Part shown: piece after piece, positions 55,808-64,000 of the stretch
How the letters are laid out: every line of letters begins with the position of its first letter
How positions within the stretch are numbered: position 1 is the stretch's first letter
NCBI RefSeq assembly: GCF_044904705.1
Contig: NZ_JADIKL010000013.1
Span: 1 to 64,000, forward strand
Origin: Rhodanobacter_A agri
GTDB lineage: Bacteria > Pseudomonadota > Gammaproteobacteria > Xanthomonadales > Rhodanobacteraceae
Length of the DNA: 64,000 nt
Direction: 5' to 3'
Notes under the pieces: generated by a model
Databases searched by the model: none
Seen by the model: only the letters and a program-made list of their open reading frames with translations
Told to the model about the DNA's origin: nothing
Made by a program: the position numbers and the translations under genes

Positions 55808-57361
55808 ATGGCCACCACGCCCGAAAATGCCGCACCGCTGAAGCCATTGCACGGCGGTCCGCTGGCGCTGCTCACCATCGCCGTCGCGTTCAGCACCTTC
55901 ATGGAGGTGCTGGACATGACCATCGTCAACGTGGCGGTTCCGCACATCTCCGGCAGCCTCGGCGTGAGTCCCAACGAGGGCACCTGGACGATCAGCTCCT
56001 ACGCCCTGGCCAGCGCGATCATGCAACCGCTGACCGGCTGGGTGGCGCGGCGCTTCGGCGAGGTGCGCACCTTCGTGACCTCGGTGCTGCTGTTCGTGGT
56101 GTTCTCGATGCTGTGCGGGCTGGCCACCAGCATGCCGATGCTGGTGGTCTGCCGCCTGCTGCAGGGCGCCGGCTCCGGCCCGATGGTGGCGTTGTCGCTG
56201 ACCCTGCTGCTGACCAGTTATCCCAAGGAAAAACAGGGCATCGCGCTGGCGCTGTGGGCGATGACCGTGGTGGTAGCGCCGATCTTCGGCCCGATCCTGG
56301 GCGGCTGGCTTACCGACAACTTCTCCTGGCCGTGGATCTTCTACATCAACCTGCCGGTGGGCCTGGCCGCGGCGGCGATCACCTGGGCGATCCTGCACAA
56401 GCGCGAGACCAAGACCTTCAAGACCCCGATCGACATGGTCGGCCTGGTGCTGCTGGTGGTGGGCGTGGGCTGCCTGCAGTTCATGCTGGACAACGGCAAC
56501 GACCACGACTGGTTCGCCTCGCCGCTGATCCTCACGCTGGGCATCACCGCCCTGGTCTGCCTCACCTTCCTGGTGGTGTGGGAAATCCACGCCAAGCACC
56601 CGGTGATCGACCTCTCGCTGTTCAAACAGCGCAACTTCACCGTGGGCGTGATAGCGCTGACGCTGGGCATGTTCGCGTTCTTTGGCATCAACGTGGTGTT
56701 CCCGCTGTGGCTGCAGATCGACCTGGGCTACACCGCCACCTGGGCCGGCCTGGCCACCGCACCGGTGGGCGTGCTCGCCTTCCTGCTGTCGCCGATCCTG
56801 GGCAAGAACATGCACCGGCTGGAGCTGCGCGCGGTGGTGACCTTCGCCTTCATCATCTTCGCGCTCACCTCGTACTGGTTCGCGAGCTTCGACAGCAACG
56901 CCTCGTTCGGCACCCTGGTGCTGCCGCGCTTCGTGATGGGCATGGCCATCCCCTGCTTCTTCATTCCGCTGAACCAGATCTATCTCGCCGGCCTGCCAGC
57001 ATCGGAGATCGCCAGCGCCTCGGGCCTGTCCAACTTCTGCCGCACCATGGGCTCCAGCATGTCCACGGCGATCACGGTGACGCTGTGGCAGCACCGCAGC
57101 GAGCTGCACCATGCCAACCTCACCGAGTTCGTCAGCCCCGGCCACCCGGCCGCCACGCAGTTCCTGCAAGGCCTCACCCAGCGCGGCATGCCGCACACAC
57201 AGGCCCTGGGTCTGGTCGACCAGCTGGTGAACCGCGAGGCGCTTACCCTGGCGGTGAACGACGTGTTCTGGGGCTGCGCCGTGCTGTTCCTGCTGCTGAT
57301 CCCGATTCTGTGGTTCGCCAAGCCGCCGTTCGGCAGCGACGGCGCCGCGATGGGGCATTAA
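55808..57361 (+). CDS. emrB: EmrB-like DHA2-family MFS drug exporter
   Basis: 517 aa with 14 predicted helices, the mark of the DHA2 subfamily. Motif D-like MEVLDMTIVNVAVPHISG in helix 1, and motif C-like GPILGGWLTDNFSWPWIFYI around helix 5. It exports hydrophobic drugs by proton antiport, together with the adaptor and channel genes just upstream (21-base gap). The operon is marR-oprM-emrA-emrB. Confidence 0.94.
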   Translation: MATTPENAAPLKPLHGGPLALLTIAVAFSTFMEVLDMTIVNVAVPHISGSLGVSPNEGTWTISSYALASAIMQPLTGWVARRFGEVRTFVTSVLLFVVFSMLCGLATSMPMLVVCRLLQGAGSGPMVALSLTLLLTSYPKEKQGIALALWAMTVVVAPIFGPILGGWLTDNFSWPWIFYINLPVGLAAAAITWAILHKRETKTFKTPIDMVGLVLLVVGVGCLQFMLDNGNDHDWFASPLILTLGITALVCLTFLVVWEIHAKHPVIDLSLFKQRNFTVGVIALTLGMFAFFGINVVFPLWLQIDLGYTATWAGLATAPVGVLAFLLSPILGKNMHRLELRAVVTFAFIIFALTSYWFASFDSNASFGTLVLPRFVMGMAIPCFFIPLNQIYLAGLPASEIASASGLSNFCRTMGSSMSTAITVTLWQHRSELHHANLTEFVSPGHPAATQFLQGLTQRGMPHTQALGLVDQLVNREALTLAVNDVFWGCAVLFLLLIPILWFAKPPFGSDGAAMGH

Positions 57362-57498
57362 GCCGCCGTCGGGCTTTGCTGCAGACCACTGCAGTGCACA
57401 TCGCCGCGCCACGGCCCGTCCCGGAGCAGACCAATTCCGGAACATGCAATGCCAGTGGTCTACTGGTGCGGCGCAATATCTTCTGCTAGTTTCGCCGC

Positions 57499-57993
57499 AT
57501 GGCACAAACCAAGCGCGTCATCAAGAAGTATCCGAACCGTCGGCTCTACGACACCGAGATCTCCAGCTACATCACGCTGGAGGAGGTGCGCCAGCTGGTG
57601 CTGGACAACGAGGACTTCGAAGTCCGCGATGCCAAGACCGGCGAGGACCTGACCCGTTCCGTGCTGCTGCAGATCATCTCCGAGCACGAGGAAAAGGGGC
57701 AGCCGATGCTGTCGCCCCAGCTGCTCAGCCAGATCATCCGCTTCTACGGCGACTCCCTGCAGGGCTTCATGGGCCCGTACCTGGAGCGCAGCCTGCAGGT
57801 ATTCCTGGACCAGCAGCAGCAGTTCCGCACCCAGCTCAACAGCTTGATGGGCCAGACCCCGTGGGCGATGGTGAACGAGCTGACCGAGCGCAACATGGAT
57901 GCGTGGAAGACCATGCAGCGCGGGTTACTCGATGCGGCGGCGCAGATCAATCCGCAGGGCGGCAACCGCGGCGGCAACAAGAAAACCGGCTGA
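57499..57993 (+). CDS. phaR: Polyhydroxyalkanoate synthesis repressor PhaR
   Basis: 164 aa. N-terminal DNA/PHB-binding domain VIKKYPNRRLYDTEISSYIT and the downstream PHB_acc repeat (LSPQLLSQIIRFYGDSLQG), with a polar C-terminus. It senses PHB granules and represses phasin/PHA genes. The nearby PhaB-like reductase supports a PHA role, although no PHA synthase is in this window. A strong terminator follows. Confidence 0.95.
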   Translation: MAQTKRVIKKYPNRRLYDTEISSYITLEEVRQLVLDNEDFEVRDAKTGEDLTRSVLLQIISEHEEKGQPMLSPQLLSQIIRFYGDSLQGFMGPYLERSLQVFLDQQQQFRTQLNSLMGQTPWAMVNELTERNMDAWKTMQRGLLDAAAQINPQGGNRGGNKKTG

Positions 57994-58015
57994 GGCCGCT
58001 TCCCGTCACCCCTGA

Positions 58016-58041
58016 CGCGCCGCCCAAAGCGGCGCGTTTTG
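58016..58041 (+). terminator. Rho-independent terminator of phaR
   Basis: CGCGCCGC-CCAAA-GCGGCGCG followed by TTTTG. Perfect 8-bp stem. Confidence 0.88.
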
Positions 58042-58050
58042 TTTTCTATT

Positions 58051-58178
58051 GAAGCGTGCGGCCAAGGATGGCCGCTCACTTGATTTTCGCGATCAGGGAC
58101 GAGCGCAAAAGCATCGAAGAGTGCAGCCACGGATGGCCGCAATGTGTTTTCCGCGATCAGGGACGATCGCAGAAACCA
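58051..58178. repeat. Two tandem ~65-bp imperfect repeats upstream of the PhaB-like gene
   Basis: Copy 1 begins at 58051 (GAAGCGTGCGGCC) and copy 2 at 58116 (GAAGAGTGCAGCC). Both contain GGATGGCCGC and the identical CGCGATCAGGGACGA, ending in a CGC-A-rich tract. Each copy can form a small GGCC-NNNN-GGCC hairpin. They occupy the space between the phaR terminator and the reductase start, where they may affect its promoter or leader. Confidence 0.75.
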
Positions 58179-58189
58179 CGGAACCAACC

Positions 58190-58960
58190 ATGACTCTATC
58201 CAGCATGAACGGCGCCCCTGCGCGCCTGGCCCTGGTCACCGGCGGTCTCGGCGGCCTCGGTACGGAAATCTGCCGCCAGTTGGCTCGAGCCGGGCGTCGA
58301 GTGATCGCCGCCGACCTGCCCGCCAGCGAAGCACGCCTCGCCGGCTTCCGCGAGGCTGCCGCCGAATTCGCCGATGCCATCGCCTACGCGCCGCTGGACG
58401 TCAGCGACCATGCCGCCTGCGCCGCACTGATCGGCCGCCTCGAACAGGAACATGGCGGCGTGGACATCCTGGTCAATGCCGCCGGCGTCACCCGCGACGC
58501 CAGTCTGCGCAAGATGACGCCTGCGCAGTGGCACGAGCTGATGCGGGTGAACCTCGACGGCTTGTTCAACACCTGCCACGCCGTGGTGGAAGGCATGAGC
58601 ACACGCAGTTTCGGCCGCATCGTCAACATCAGCTCGGTGAACGGCCAGACCGGCCAGTTCGGCCAGACCAACTACTCGGCCGCCAAGGCCGGCGTGCATG
58701 GCTTCGGCATGGCGCTGGCGCGCGAAACCGCGCGCAAGGGCGTCACCGTCAACACCGTTTCCCCCGGCTATTGCGACACCCCGATGGTGGCCGCGGTACC
58801 CGCGGAAATCCGCGCCCAGATCGTCGCCGGCATCCCCGTGGGCCGGCTGGGCCAGCCCGCCGACATCGCCCGCGCGGTGTGCTTCCTCAGCGCCGACGAC
58901 GCCGGCTACCTCACCGGCGTCAATCTGCCGGTGAACGGCGGCTATTTCATGAGCTTCTGA
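58190..58960 (+). CDS. phaB: Acetoacetyl-CoA reductase-like SDR (PhaB family)
   Basis: 256 aa. Cofactor loop TGGLGGLGTEI, NAAG, the catalytic serine in NISSVNGQTGQFGQTNYSAAK (shown NISSVNGQTGQFGQTNY) with the Tyr and Lys, and the C-terminus VNGGYFMSF, all typical of PhaB rather than general FabG. It would make (R)-3-hydroxybutyryl-CoA for PHB. Start ATG 58190; ATG 58205 is possible. Adjacent to phaR. Confidence 0.9.
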   Translation: MTLSSMNGAPARLALVTGGLGGLGTEICRQLARAGRRVIAADLPASEARLAGFREAAAEFADAIAYAPLDVSDHAACAALIGRLEQEHGGVDILVNAAGVTRDASLRKMTPAQWHELMRVNLDGLFNTCHAVVEGMSTRSFGRIVNISSVNGQTGQFGQTNYSAAKAGVHGFGMALARETARKGVTVNTVSPGYCDTPMVAAVPAEIRAQIVAGIPVGRLGQPADIARAVCFLSADDAGYLTGVNLPVNGGYFMSF

Positions 58961-59054
58961 CCGTGCTTCACCCTCCCTCCGGCGTCGTCGGAGGAGCGGC
59001 TGTGGCGACAAGGCGCTGCTTGCTCCGGCGCCGGCGGCGAGAGGCGCTACGTTC

Positions 59055-59864
59055 TCACCACACCCAGTTGCCGCCACCGCAATCGTCGAGGGTTCCATCC
59101 TGCTTGAAGGAAACATGGCCGGCAGGACAGCTTTTACCGTCCACCACGGCAGGGCTGGCAAGAACCCCCTGCTTCAAGCGGCCATCCGGCCAGAACTGGA
59201 CATCGAATCTGTTGCCACGATTGGACCGCTCCAGTTTCAGCGTTCGGTACGTGGAACCCTCGCCAATCCACGCCTGCCTGATGCGGCCGTTGGCAAAGAA
59301 CTCGATCGGCCCGGGCTGCACATGCAAGCCGTCCACGACAAACCCTTTCAGCAGTTCGCCGCTCTTGACGCGGCCATTGGGATGGAACTCGATCCAGTCG
59401 TTGCTTCCGAACAGCCGGCCCCCGATCCTGATCGGAGGCCCGTCAAGGCCATTCATGTCGGCCAGCCGCCCCTGCGCATCGAAATCGACCTGGGTCCCTG
59501 CGGGCAGATCGATGCCGTGGAAACGTTGACCAGGCGCGGCGTCGAACCAGGCCAGATGCGGCGGTGTTTCCTTGTCCTTGACAACCATCAGTTGCGTGCC
59601 GCTTTTCAGCCAGTGGCCGTCCACCTTGCAGCCGCGGTGGAGAATGACTTTGCCGGTCGCCTCGCCCGTGCTGTTGAGGACCTCGACCTCGGTGCCTGCA
59701 GGGAAACGGAAGCCCATCACGGACCGCTCTGATTTGATCCGCTTCATGTGACCGGGGAAAACGGGCTGGGTAGCCATCGCCGGCAACGCACAGGACAGCA
59801 ACACCACCGCCGCCCACCATGCCGCCAGTCGCGGCCTCCGGGAAACGGCACATCCATTTTCCAT
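59055..59864 (-). CDS. Periplasmic protein with MORN-like F-x-x-[ND]-G repeats, unknown function
   Basis: 269 aa with a signal peptide (about 10-33: LAAWWAAVVLLSCALPAMA). The mature part shows repeats FDAQGRLAD, FHPNGRVKSG, FFANGRIRQA, FWPDGRLKQG and FKQDGTLDD, spaced mostly 35-45 residues, resembling MORN_2/YwqK-type repeats where a Gly/Arg turn ends each hairpin. Two cysteines near the C-terminus (SCPAG, DDCGGG) could form a disulfide. I cannot assign a function. The gene is convergent with the PhaB-like gene and divergent from kynurenine monooxygenase. Confidence 0.7.
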   Translation of the reverse strand: MENGCAVSRRPRLAAWWAAVVLLSCALPAMATQPVFPGHMKRIKSERSVMGFRFPAGTEVEVLNSTGEATGKVILHRGCKVDGHWLKSGTQLMVVKDKETPPHLAWFDAAPGQRFHGIDLPAGTQVDFDAQGRLADMNGLDGPPIRIGGRLFGSNDWIEFHPNGRVKSGELLKGFVVDGLHVQPGPIEFFANGRIRQAWIGEGSTYRTLKLERSNRGNRFDVQFWPDGRLKQGVLASPAVVDGKSCPAGHVSFKQDGTLDDCGGGNWVW

Positions 59865-59986
59865 GTCGCTCCCCCTGGCCAGCAATGGCACCGCAGCCAT
59901 TGCGATCATCGCACAGGTCCGCGGCGAGGGATTGCAGTCGCGCGCCGCTTGCGGAACAGTGGGCAGACCACTCTCCGGTACCCGAC

Positions 59987-61393
59987 ATGACGCAAGCTCC
60001 TCGCATCACCTTGATCGGCGGCGGCCTGGTAGGCGCCCTGCTGGCACGGCAACTGGCGCAGCATGGCTTTGCGGTGGAAGTGTTCGAGAAGCGGCCCGAT
60101 CCGCGCCGCGCTGGCTTTCTCGGCGGGCGCTCGATCAATCTCGCGCTGGCCGAGCGCGGCCTGCGCGCGCTGCGCACGGCCGGGCTGGCCGACGAGGTGC
60201 TGCTGCGCGCGGTGATGATGCGCGGACGCATGGTGCATGCGCAGGGTGGCACCAGCGGCCTGCAGCGCTACGGCGTGGACGACAGCGAGGTGATCTGGTC
60301 GGTATCGCGCGGTGCGCTGAACATGCTGCTGCTGGATGCCGCCGAGACCTCCGGCGTGCGCTTCCATTTCGGCCAGTCGCTGGAGGGCGCGGATTTCGAT
60401 CGGTGCCGCATCCGGCTCGCCGACGAAACGGGCACCACGCGCGACCACGATGCCGGCCTGCTGATCGGCGCCGACGGCGCGGGCTCGGCGCTGCGCGCGG
60501 CCATGAACGCGCATGCGCCGCTGGGCGAGCGCATCGAATCGCTCGGCCACGGCTACAAGGAACTGGAGATACCCGCCGCCGACACGCTGCCGCCCGCCCT
60601 GGTGCAACAGGCCGGCGGCGAGGGCCGCTTCGCGCTGGAACCGCATGCGCTGCACATCTGGCCGCGCGGCGGCTACATGTGCATCGCGCTGCCGAATGCC
60701 GAAGGCAGCTTCACCGTCACCTTGTTCCTGCCCGCCACCGGCGCCCATCCCAGCTTCGTCGCCCTGCCCGACGTCGCCGCGGCACGCGCGTTCTTCGCCG
60801 CGGATTTCCCCGACCTGCTGCCGCTGATCCCACGCTTCGACACGGACTACGCCGCCCACCCGATGGGCACGCTCTCCACGCTGTATCTGGATCGCTGGCA
60901 CCTCGACGGCCGCGCGCTGCTGGTCGGCGACGCCGCGCACGCCATCGTGCCGTTCCACGGCCAGGGCATGAATTGCGGCTTCGAGGACACGGTGACCCTG
61001 ACCGAGCTGCTCGCCGCATCGCCGCAGGACAGCGCCGGCGTATTCGCCGAGTTCCAGCGCATCCGCCAGCCGAACGCGAACGCGATCGCCGCAATGGCGC
61101 TGGAGAACTACGTGGAGATGCGCGACTCGGTGGCCGACCCGCACTACCTCGCCAAACGCGCGCTGGGCGCGAAACTGGCCGAACGTATCCCCGGCCACTA
61201 CATGGCACGCTACCGGCTGGTCACCTTCACCCACCTGCCCTACGCCTACGCGCTGGAGCGCGGCCGCGCGCAGGACGCGCTGCTGGAGCGGCTGCTGCGC
61301 GGCGAGCCGGACGTGGAGGCCGTCGACCTCGATGCCGCCTCCCGGCTTTTCGAATCGACCCTGGAGCCACTGCCGGAGCTGCGCCATGGATGA
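59987..61393 (+). CDS. kmo: Kynurenine 3-monooxygenase
   Basis: 468 aa FAD-dependent hydroxylase: GGGLVGALLARQLAQHG dinucleotide motif near the N-terminus, GRSINLALAERG, the DG motif LIGADGAGSALR, and GDAAHAIVPFHGQGMNCGFED. A hydrophobic C-terminus follows. It converts L-kynurenine to 3-hydroxykynurenine in tryptophan degradation. The other kyn genes are not in the window. Its stop overlaps the DUF3293 gene by 8 bases. Confidence 0.95.
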   Translation: MTQAPRITLIGGGLVGALLARQLAQHGFAVEVFEKRPDPRRAGFLGGRSINLALAERGLRALRTAGLADEVLLRAVMMRGRMVHAQGGTSGLQRYGVDDSEVIWSVSRGALNMLLLDAAETSGVRFHFGQSLEGADFDRCRIRLADETGTTRDHDAGLLIGADGAGSALRAAMNAHAPLGERIESLGHGYKELEIPAADTLPPALVQQAGGEGRFALEPHALHIWPRGGYMCIALPNAEGSFTVTLFLPATGAHPSFVALPDVAAARAFFAADFPDLLPLIPRFDTDYAAHPMGTLSTLYLDRWHLDGRALLVGDAAHAIVPFHGQGMNCGFEDTVTLTELLAASPQDSAGVFAEFQRIRQPNANAIAAMALENYVEMRDSVADPHYLAKRALGAKLAERIPGHYMARYRLVTFTHLPYAYALERGRAQDALLERLLRGEPDVEAVDLDAASRLFESTLEPLPELRHG

Positions 61394-61793
61394 GGCCTTG
61401 CTCGAAGCGTTCCGCTCCACCACCTACCACGTCTGCCTGGATACCGTGCGCTGGGCCGTCATCCGCGTCGACCTGCCCCTGCCCGCGCCGCTCGCCGCCG
61501 CGGTCGGCGCGCAGGCCTGGGCCTTCATCACCGCCTGGAACCCGCAGGCGCGCCGGCGCCCGCCGGCCGAGAACGAAGCCGCCCAGCGCGAACTGCTGGC
61601 CTCGCTGGAGCAGCAAGCCGGCGTGCGGGTCTATCCGGCCATCGGCGTGGGCACCTCCGGCTGGAGCGAGCCCAGCCTGTTCGTGACCGGGGTGGATGTC
61701 GCGGCGCTGGACCAGCTGACCCGCGCCCACGGCCAGCTGGCCTACGTGCATGGCGAAGCGGGCGGCCACGCCACGCTGCGCGTGCTGGACTGA
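61386..61793 (+). CDS. DUF3293 family protein
   Basis: 135 aa. Matches DUF3293 by ITAWNPQARRRPPAENEAAQ (shown in part), GVGTSGWSEPSLFV and YVHGEAGGHATLRVLD. Function unknown; the domain occurs alone in many proteobacteria. Start ATG 61386 lies within the end of kmo, in another frame, so translation is likely coupled. Confidence 0.85.
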   Translation: MDEALLEAFRSTTYHVCLDTVRWAVIRVDLPLPAPLAAAVGAQAWAFITAWNPQARRRPPAENEAAQRELLASLEQQAGVRVYPAIGVGTSGWSEPSLFVTGVDVAALDQLTRAHGQLAYVHGEAGGHATLRVLD

Positions 61794-61865
61794 ATACCCG
61801 CCCAGACCCGCAGCGGCAGCGCGCCGCATGGACAAGCGCGCGAGGCATTGCGGAGAATGGAAGCG

Positions 61866-62498
61866 ATGACCGCAACCGCCTCAGTACCCTTGCTCGAAGC
61901 ACGTCGCCTGAGCTTCCATCGCCAGGACGAGCCGGTGTTCGCGCCGCTGGATTTTCGCGTGCACGCAGGCGAACTGGCCTTGATCGAAGGCGACAACGGC
62001 AGCGGCAAGACCACTTTGCTGCGCCTGCTGGCCGGCTTGCTGCATGTCAGCGAAGGCCGGCTGCTGTGGCGCGGCGCACCGTGGCAGCGCGAGACCTGCG
62101 CGGGCGAAATCCTGTTCCTCGGCCACCAGCTGGGCCAGAAGCTGGAACTGAGCCCGCGCGAAAACCTGGCCTTTGCCACCGGCCTGCACGGCCGCCGCGA
62201 CGGCGTGGTGGTGGATGACGTGCTCGACGAGGTAGGACTCGCCGGCTATGAGGACGAACCGGTACGGCGCCTCTCCGCCGGCCAGAAAAAGCGCGCGGCG
62301 CTGGCGCGCCTGCTGCTGTTGCCGGCAGCGCTGTGGCTGCTCGACGAACCTTACGCGAATCTCGACCGGCACGGCATCGCGCTGGTCAATCGCCTGCTGG
62401 AGCAGCACGTCGCTGCCGGCGGCGCTGTCCTGGTGAGCAGCCACGGGGCCGTGGGTTTTCATGGCGGCGAGCCGCAGCGGATACGCATGCATGCGTGA
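61866..62498 (+). CDS. ccmA: Cytochrome c maturation ABC ATPase CcmA
   Basis: 210 aa. Walker A GDNGSGKTTLLR, signature RRLSAGQKKRAALARL, Walker B LWLLDEPYANLD and the CcmA-specific short length. With CcmB/C it drives release of holo-CcmE for heme delivery to apocytochrome c. ATG 61866 was chosen; ATG 61857 is in frame just upstream. The C-terminus ends in GFHGGEPQRIRMHA. Confidence 0.93.
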   Translation: MTATASVPLLEARRLSFHRQDEPVFAPLDFRVHAGELALIEGDNGSGKTTLLRLLAGLLHVSEGRLLWRGAPWQRETCAGEILFLGHQLGQKLELSPRENLAFATGLHGRRDGVVVDDVLDEVGLAGYEDEPVRRLSAGQKKRAALARLLLLPAALWLLDEPYANLDRHGIALVNRLLEQHVAAGGAVLVSSHGAVGFHGGEPQRIRMHA

Positions 62499-62525
62499 GT
62501 CTTTTCCGCAGGGGAGCGTTCGAGG

Positions 62526-63212
62526 ATGAGCGGTACACCGTTGCCACAGGCCTGCGCCGCAATGTTGCGGCGGGATCTCGTGCTGGCCTGGCGCCGGCGC
62601 GGGGATCTGGCGATGCCGGTGTTGTATGCGGTGATCGTGACGGTGCTGTTCCCGTTTGCGCTGGGGCCGGACCTGGCCTTGCTGCAGCGGATCGCGGGAG
62701 GCGTGGTGCTGGTGACCGTGCTGCTGGCGATGCTGCTGGCGCTGGATGCGATGTTCGCCAGCGACATCGAGGACGGTTCGCTGGAACAGCTGGTGCTGGC
62801 GCCGCAGCCGCTGGCGCTGATGCTGGGCATGAAGGTGCTCGCACACTGGCTCACCACCGCGCTGCCGCTGATCGTGGTCGCGCCGCTGCTGGCCGGCATG
62901 CTGCACCTGCCGGCCGTCGCGATGCCTGCGCTGCTGCTGGCGCTGCTGCTGGCCACGCTGCTGCTCAGCCTGCTCGGCGCGGTGCTGGTGGCGCTGACGG
63001 CCGGCACGCGGCGCTCTGGTATGCTGCTGGCCTTGATGTTGCTGCCGCTGTGCGTGCCGGTGGTGATCTTCGCGGCCGGCGCGGTGGCAGCCGCCCAGGA
63101 GGGCCTTCCGTGGCTCGCTCCGGTCGCCTGGCTGGCCGCCGCCTTGATCCTCGCCGTAGTGCTGGCGCCGTTGGCCTGCGCAGCAGCTTTGCGTATCGCA
63201 CTGGATTCGTGA
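62526..63212 (+). CDS. ccmB: Cytochrome c maturation permease CcmB
   Basis: 228 aa, six membrane helices, and the CcmB signature MFASDIEDGSLEQLVLAPQP on the cytoplasmic side. It pairs with CcmA in the inner membrane. Starts 27 bases after ccmA. Confidence 0.94.
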   Translation: MSGTPLPQACAAMLRRDLVLAWRRRGDLAMPVLYAVIVTVLFPFALGPDLALLQRIAGGVVLVTVLLAMLLALDAMFASDIEDGSLEQLVLAPQPLALMLGMKVLAHWLTTALPLIVVAPLLAGMLHLPAVAMPALLLALLLATLLLSLLGAVLVALTAGTRRSGMLLALMLLPLCVPVVIFAAGAVAAAQEGLPWLAPVAWLAAALILAVVLAPLACAAALRIALDS

Positions 63213-63213
63213 C

Positions 63214-63972
63214 ATGGCGAAGTGGATTCCACTCTGGTTGCACAAGCTCGGCTCGCCGCCGACGTTCTACCGCTTCGCGGGCGCGATGCGGCCGTGGGCG
63301 ATGGGGCTGGCGCTGCTGTTCGGCGCGATCGGCCTGTACGGCGGGCTGGTGCTGGCGCCGCCGGATTACCAGCAAGGCGATGCCTACCGCATCATCTTCA
63401 TCCACGTGCCCAGCGCGTGGATGAGCATGTTCGTCTACGCGGTGATGGGCGTGGCCGCATTTGTCGCGCTGGTATGGCGCATGAAGCTGGCCGAGGTGGT
63501 GGCCATGGAATCGGCGCCGATCGGTGCGGCCTTCACCCTCATCACCCTGGTCACCGGCTCGCTGTGGGGCAAGCCGATGTGGGGCACCTGGTGGACCTGG
63601 GACGCGCGGCTCACCTCCGAGTTGGTGTTCCTGTTCCTCTACCTGGGCGTGATCGGCCTCTACCACGCGTTCGAGGATCGCCGCCAGGGCGCGCGCGCCG
63701 CGAGCTTCCTCGCGATCATCGGCGTCATCAACGTGCCGATCGTGCATTACTCGGTGGTGTGGTGGAACACCTTGCACCAGGGCAGCACGGTAAACATCTT
63801 CGGCCATTCGAAGATGCCCTGGGACATGCTTTGGCCGTTGCTGCTGATGATGCTGGCCACCAAGTGCTACTACGCGGCCAGCCTGTGCCGGCGCGCGAGC
63901 ACCGACATCCTCGCGCTGGAAGGCGGCAAGGACTGGGTACGCGAGATCGCGCAGACCGAGGCCGGCCGATGA
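63214..63972 (+). CDS. ccmC: Heme-handling protein CcmC
   Basis: 252 aa with six membrane helices. The WWD-type heme motif WGTWWTWDARLTSELV and the axial histidines (HVPSAWMSMF and HYSVVWWNTLHQG) are present. It binds heme and passes it to CcmE. One base separates it from ccmB. Confidence 0.95.
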   Translation: MAKWIPLWLHKLGSPPTFYRFAGAMRPWAMGLALLFGAIGLYGGLVLAPPDYQQGDAYRIIFIHVPSAWMSMFVYAVMGVAAFVALVWRMKLAEVVAMESAPIGAAFTLITLVTGSLWGKPMWGTWWTWDARLTSELVFLFLYLGVIGLYHAFEDRRQGARAASFLAIIGVINVPIVHYSVVWWNTLHQGSTVNIFGHSKMPWDMLWPLLLMMLATKCYYAASLCRRASTDILALEGGKDWVREIAQTEAGR

Positions 63973-64000
63973 GCGCGCTGGCGCACTTCTTCGCCGCAAG
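63969..64000 (+). CDS. ccmD: CcmD, start only (cut by window end)
   Basis: ATG 63969 overlaps the ccmC stop by four bases, and the first residues MSALAHFFAA resemble CcmD, a small heme-exporter anchor that follows ccmC in this operon. Only ten codons are visible. Confidence 0.75.
   Translation, partial: MSALAHFFAA

Overview
The window is chromosomal DNA from a high-GC gammaproteobacterium. The gene families and local gene orders (exbB-exbD-msbA-lpxK, the sdh cluster with sdhE/ygfX, ygfZ beside sdh, emr-type efflux behind a MarR gene, PhaR, ccmABC) and the intergenic repeats beginning GTAGGAGCGCACC fit the order Xanthomonadales/Lysobacterales, most likely Rhodanobacteraceae (Rhodanobacter/Dyella/Frateuria type). 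The taxonomic placement is an inference from gene content, not a search result. No rRNA, tRNA or CRISPR array was seen.

Left end (1-4.3 kb): an IS3-type insertion sequence end, then a compact three-gene operon on the minus strand whose base composition is clearly more A/T-rich than everything to its right. It encodes a Ser/Thr protein kinase with a large unknown C-terminal half, a minimal UvrD-like SF1 helicase, and a 465-residue protein that I do not recognise. This island abuts hutU and is the best candidate in the window for an undescribed system, plausibly antiviral defence.

4.3-31 kb: a mosaic of short core and metabolic units. These are hutU; a CGNR regulator divergent from a DMT exporter with palindromes over its promoter; an aldo/keto reductase; a GDSL lipase; an AdaA-AlkA fusion overlapping ogt (alkylation repair); a TetR gene with a 19-bp palindrome at its start codon followed by an Lnt-like protein; a lipoprotein nucleotide pyrophosphatase; an MFS exporter; a PD40 propeller protein; a large glycoside-hydrolase-like protein; a 266-bp MITE-like element; a CpxA/CpxR/Spy-type envelope stress module with a perfect CpxR box; and an AKR-hydrolase-SDR operon with a divergent LysR gene. 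hutG follows.

31-44 kb: a GNAT-nitrilase fusion; a ClC channel overlapping hutI; the envelope operon exbB-exbD-msbA-lpxK (lipid A export and kinase); comEC; and lolC/E-lolD (lipoprotein release). Three histidine-degradation genes (hutU, hutG, hutI) are present but dispersed; hutH is not in the window.

44-52 kb: the succinate dehydrogenase operon, led by a 55-codon sdhAF4 (DUF1674) gene and ending in sdhE-ygfX, with ygfZ divergent; a SleB-type cell wall hydrolase; two tandem glycine-zipper proteins; and TatD.

52-64 kb: a MarR gene plus OprM/EmrA/EmrB-type tripartite efflux operon; phaR; a PhaB-like reductase behind a 65-bp tandem repeat; a periplasmic repeat protein; kynurenine 3-monooxygenase with DUF3293; and the start of the cytochrome c maturation operon ccmABC(D), cut by the window end.
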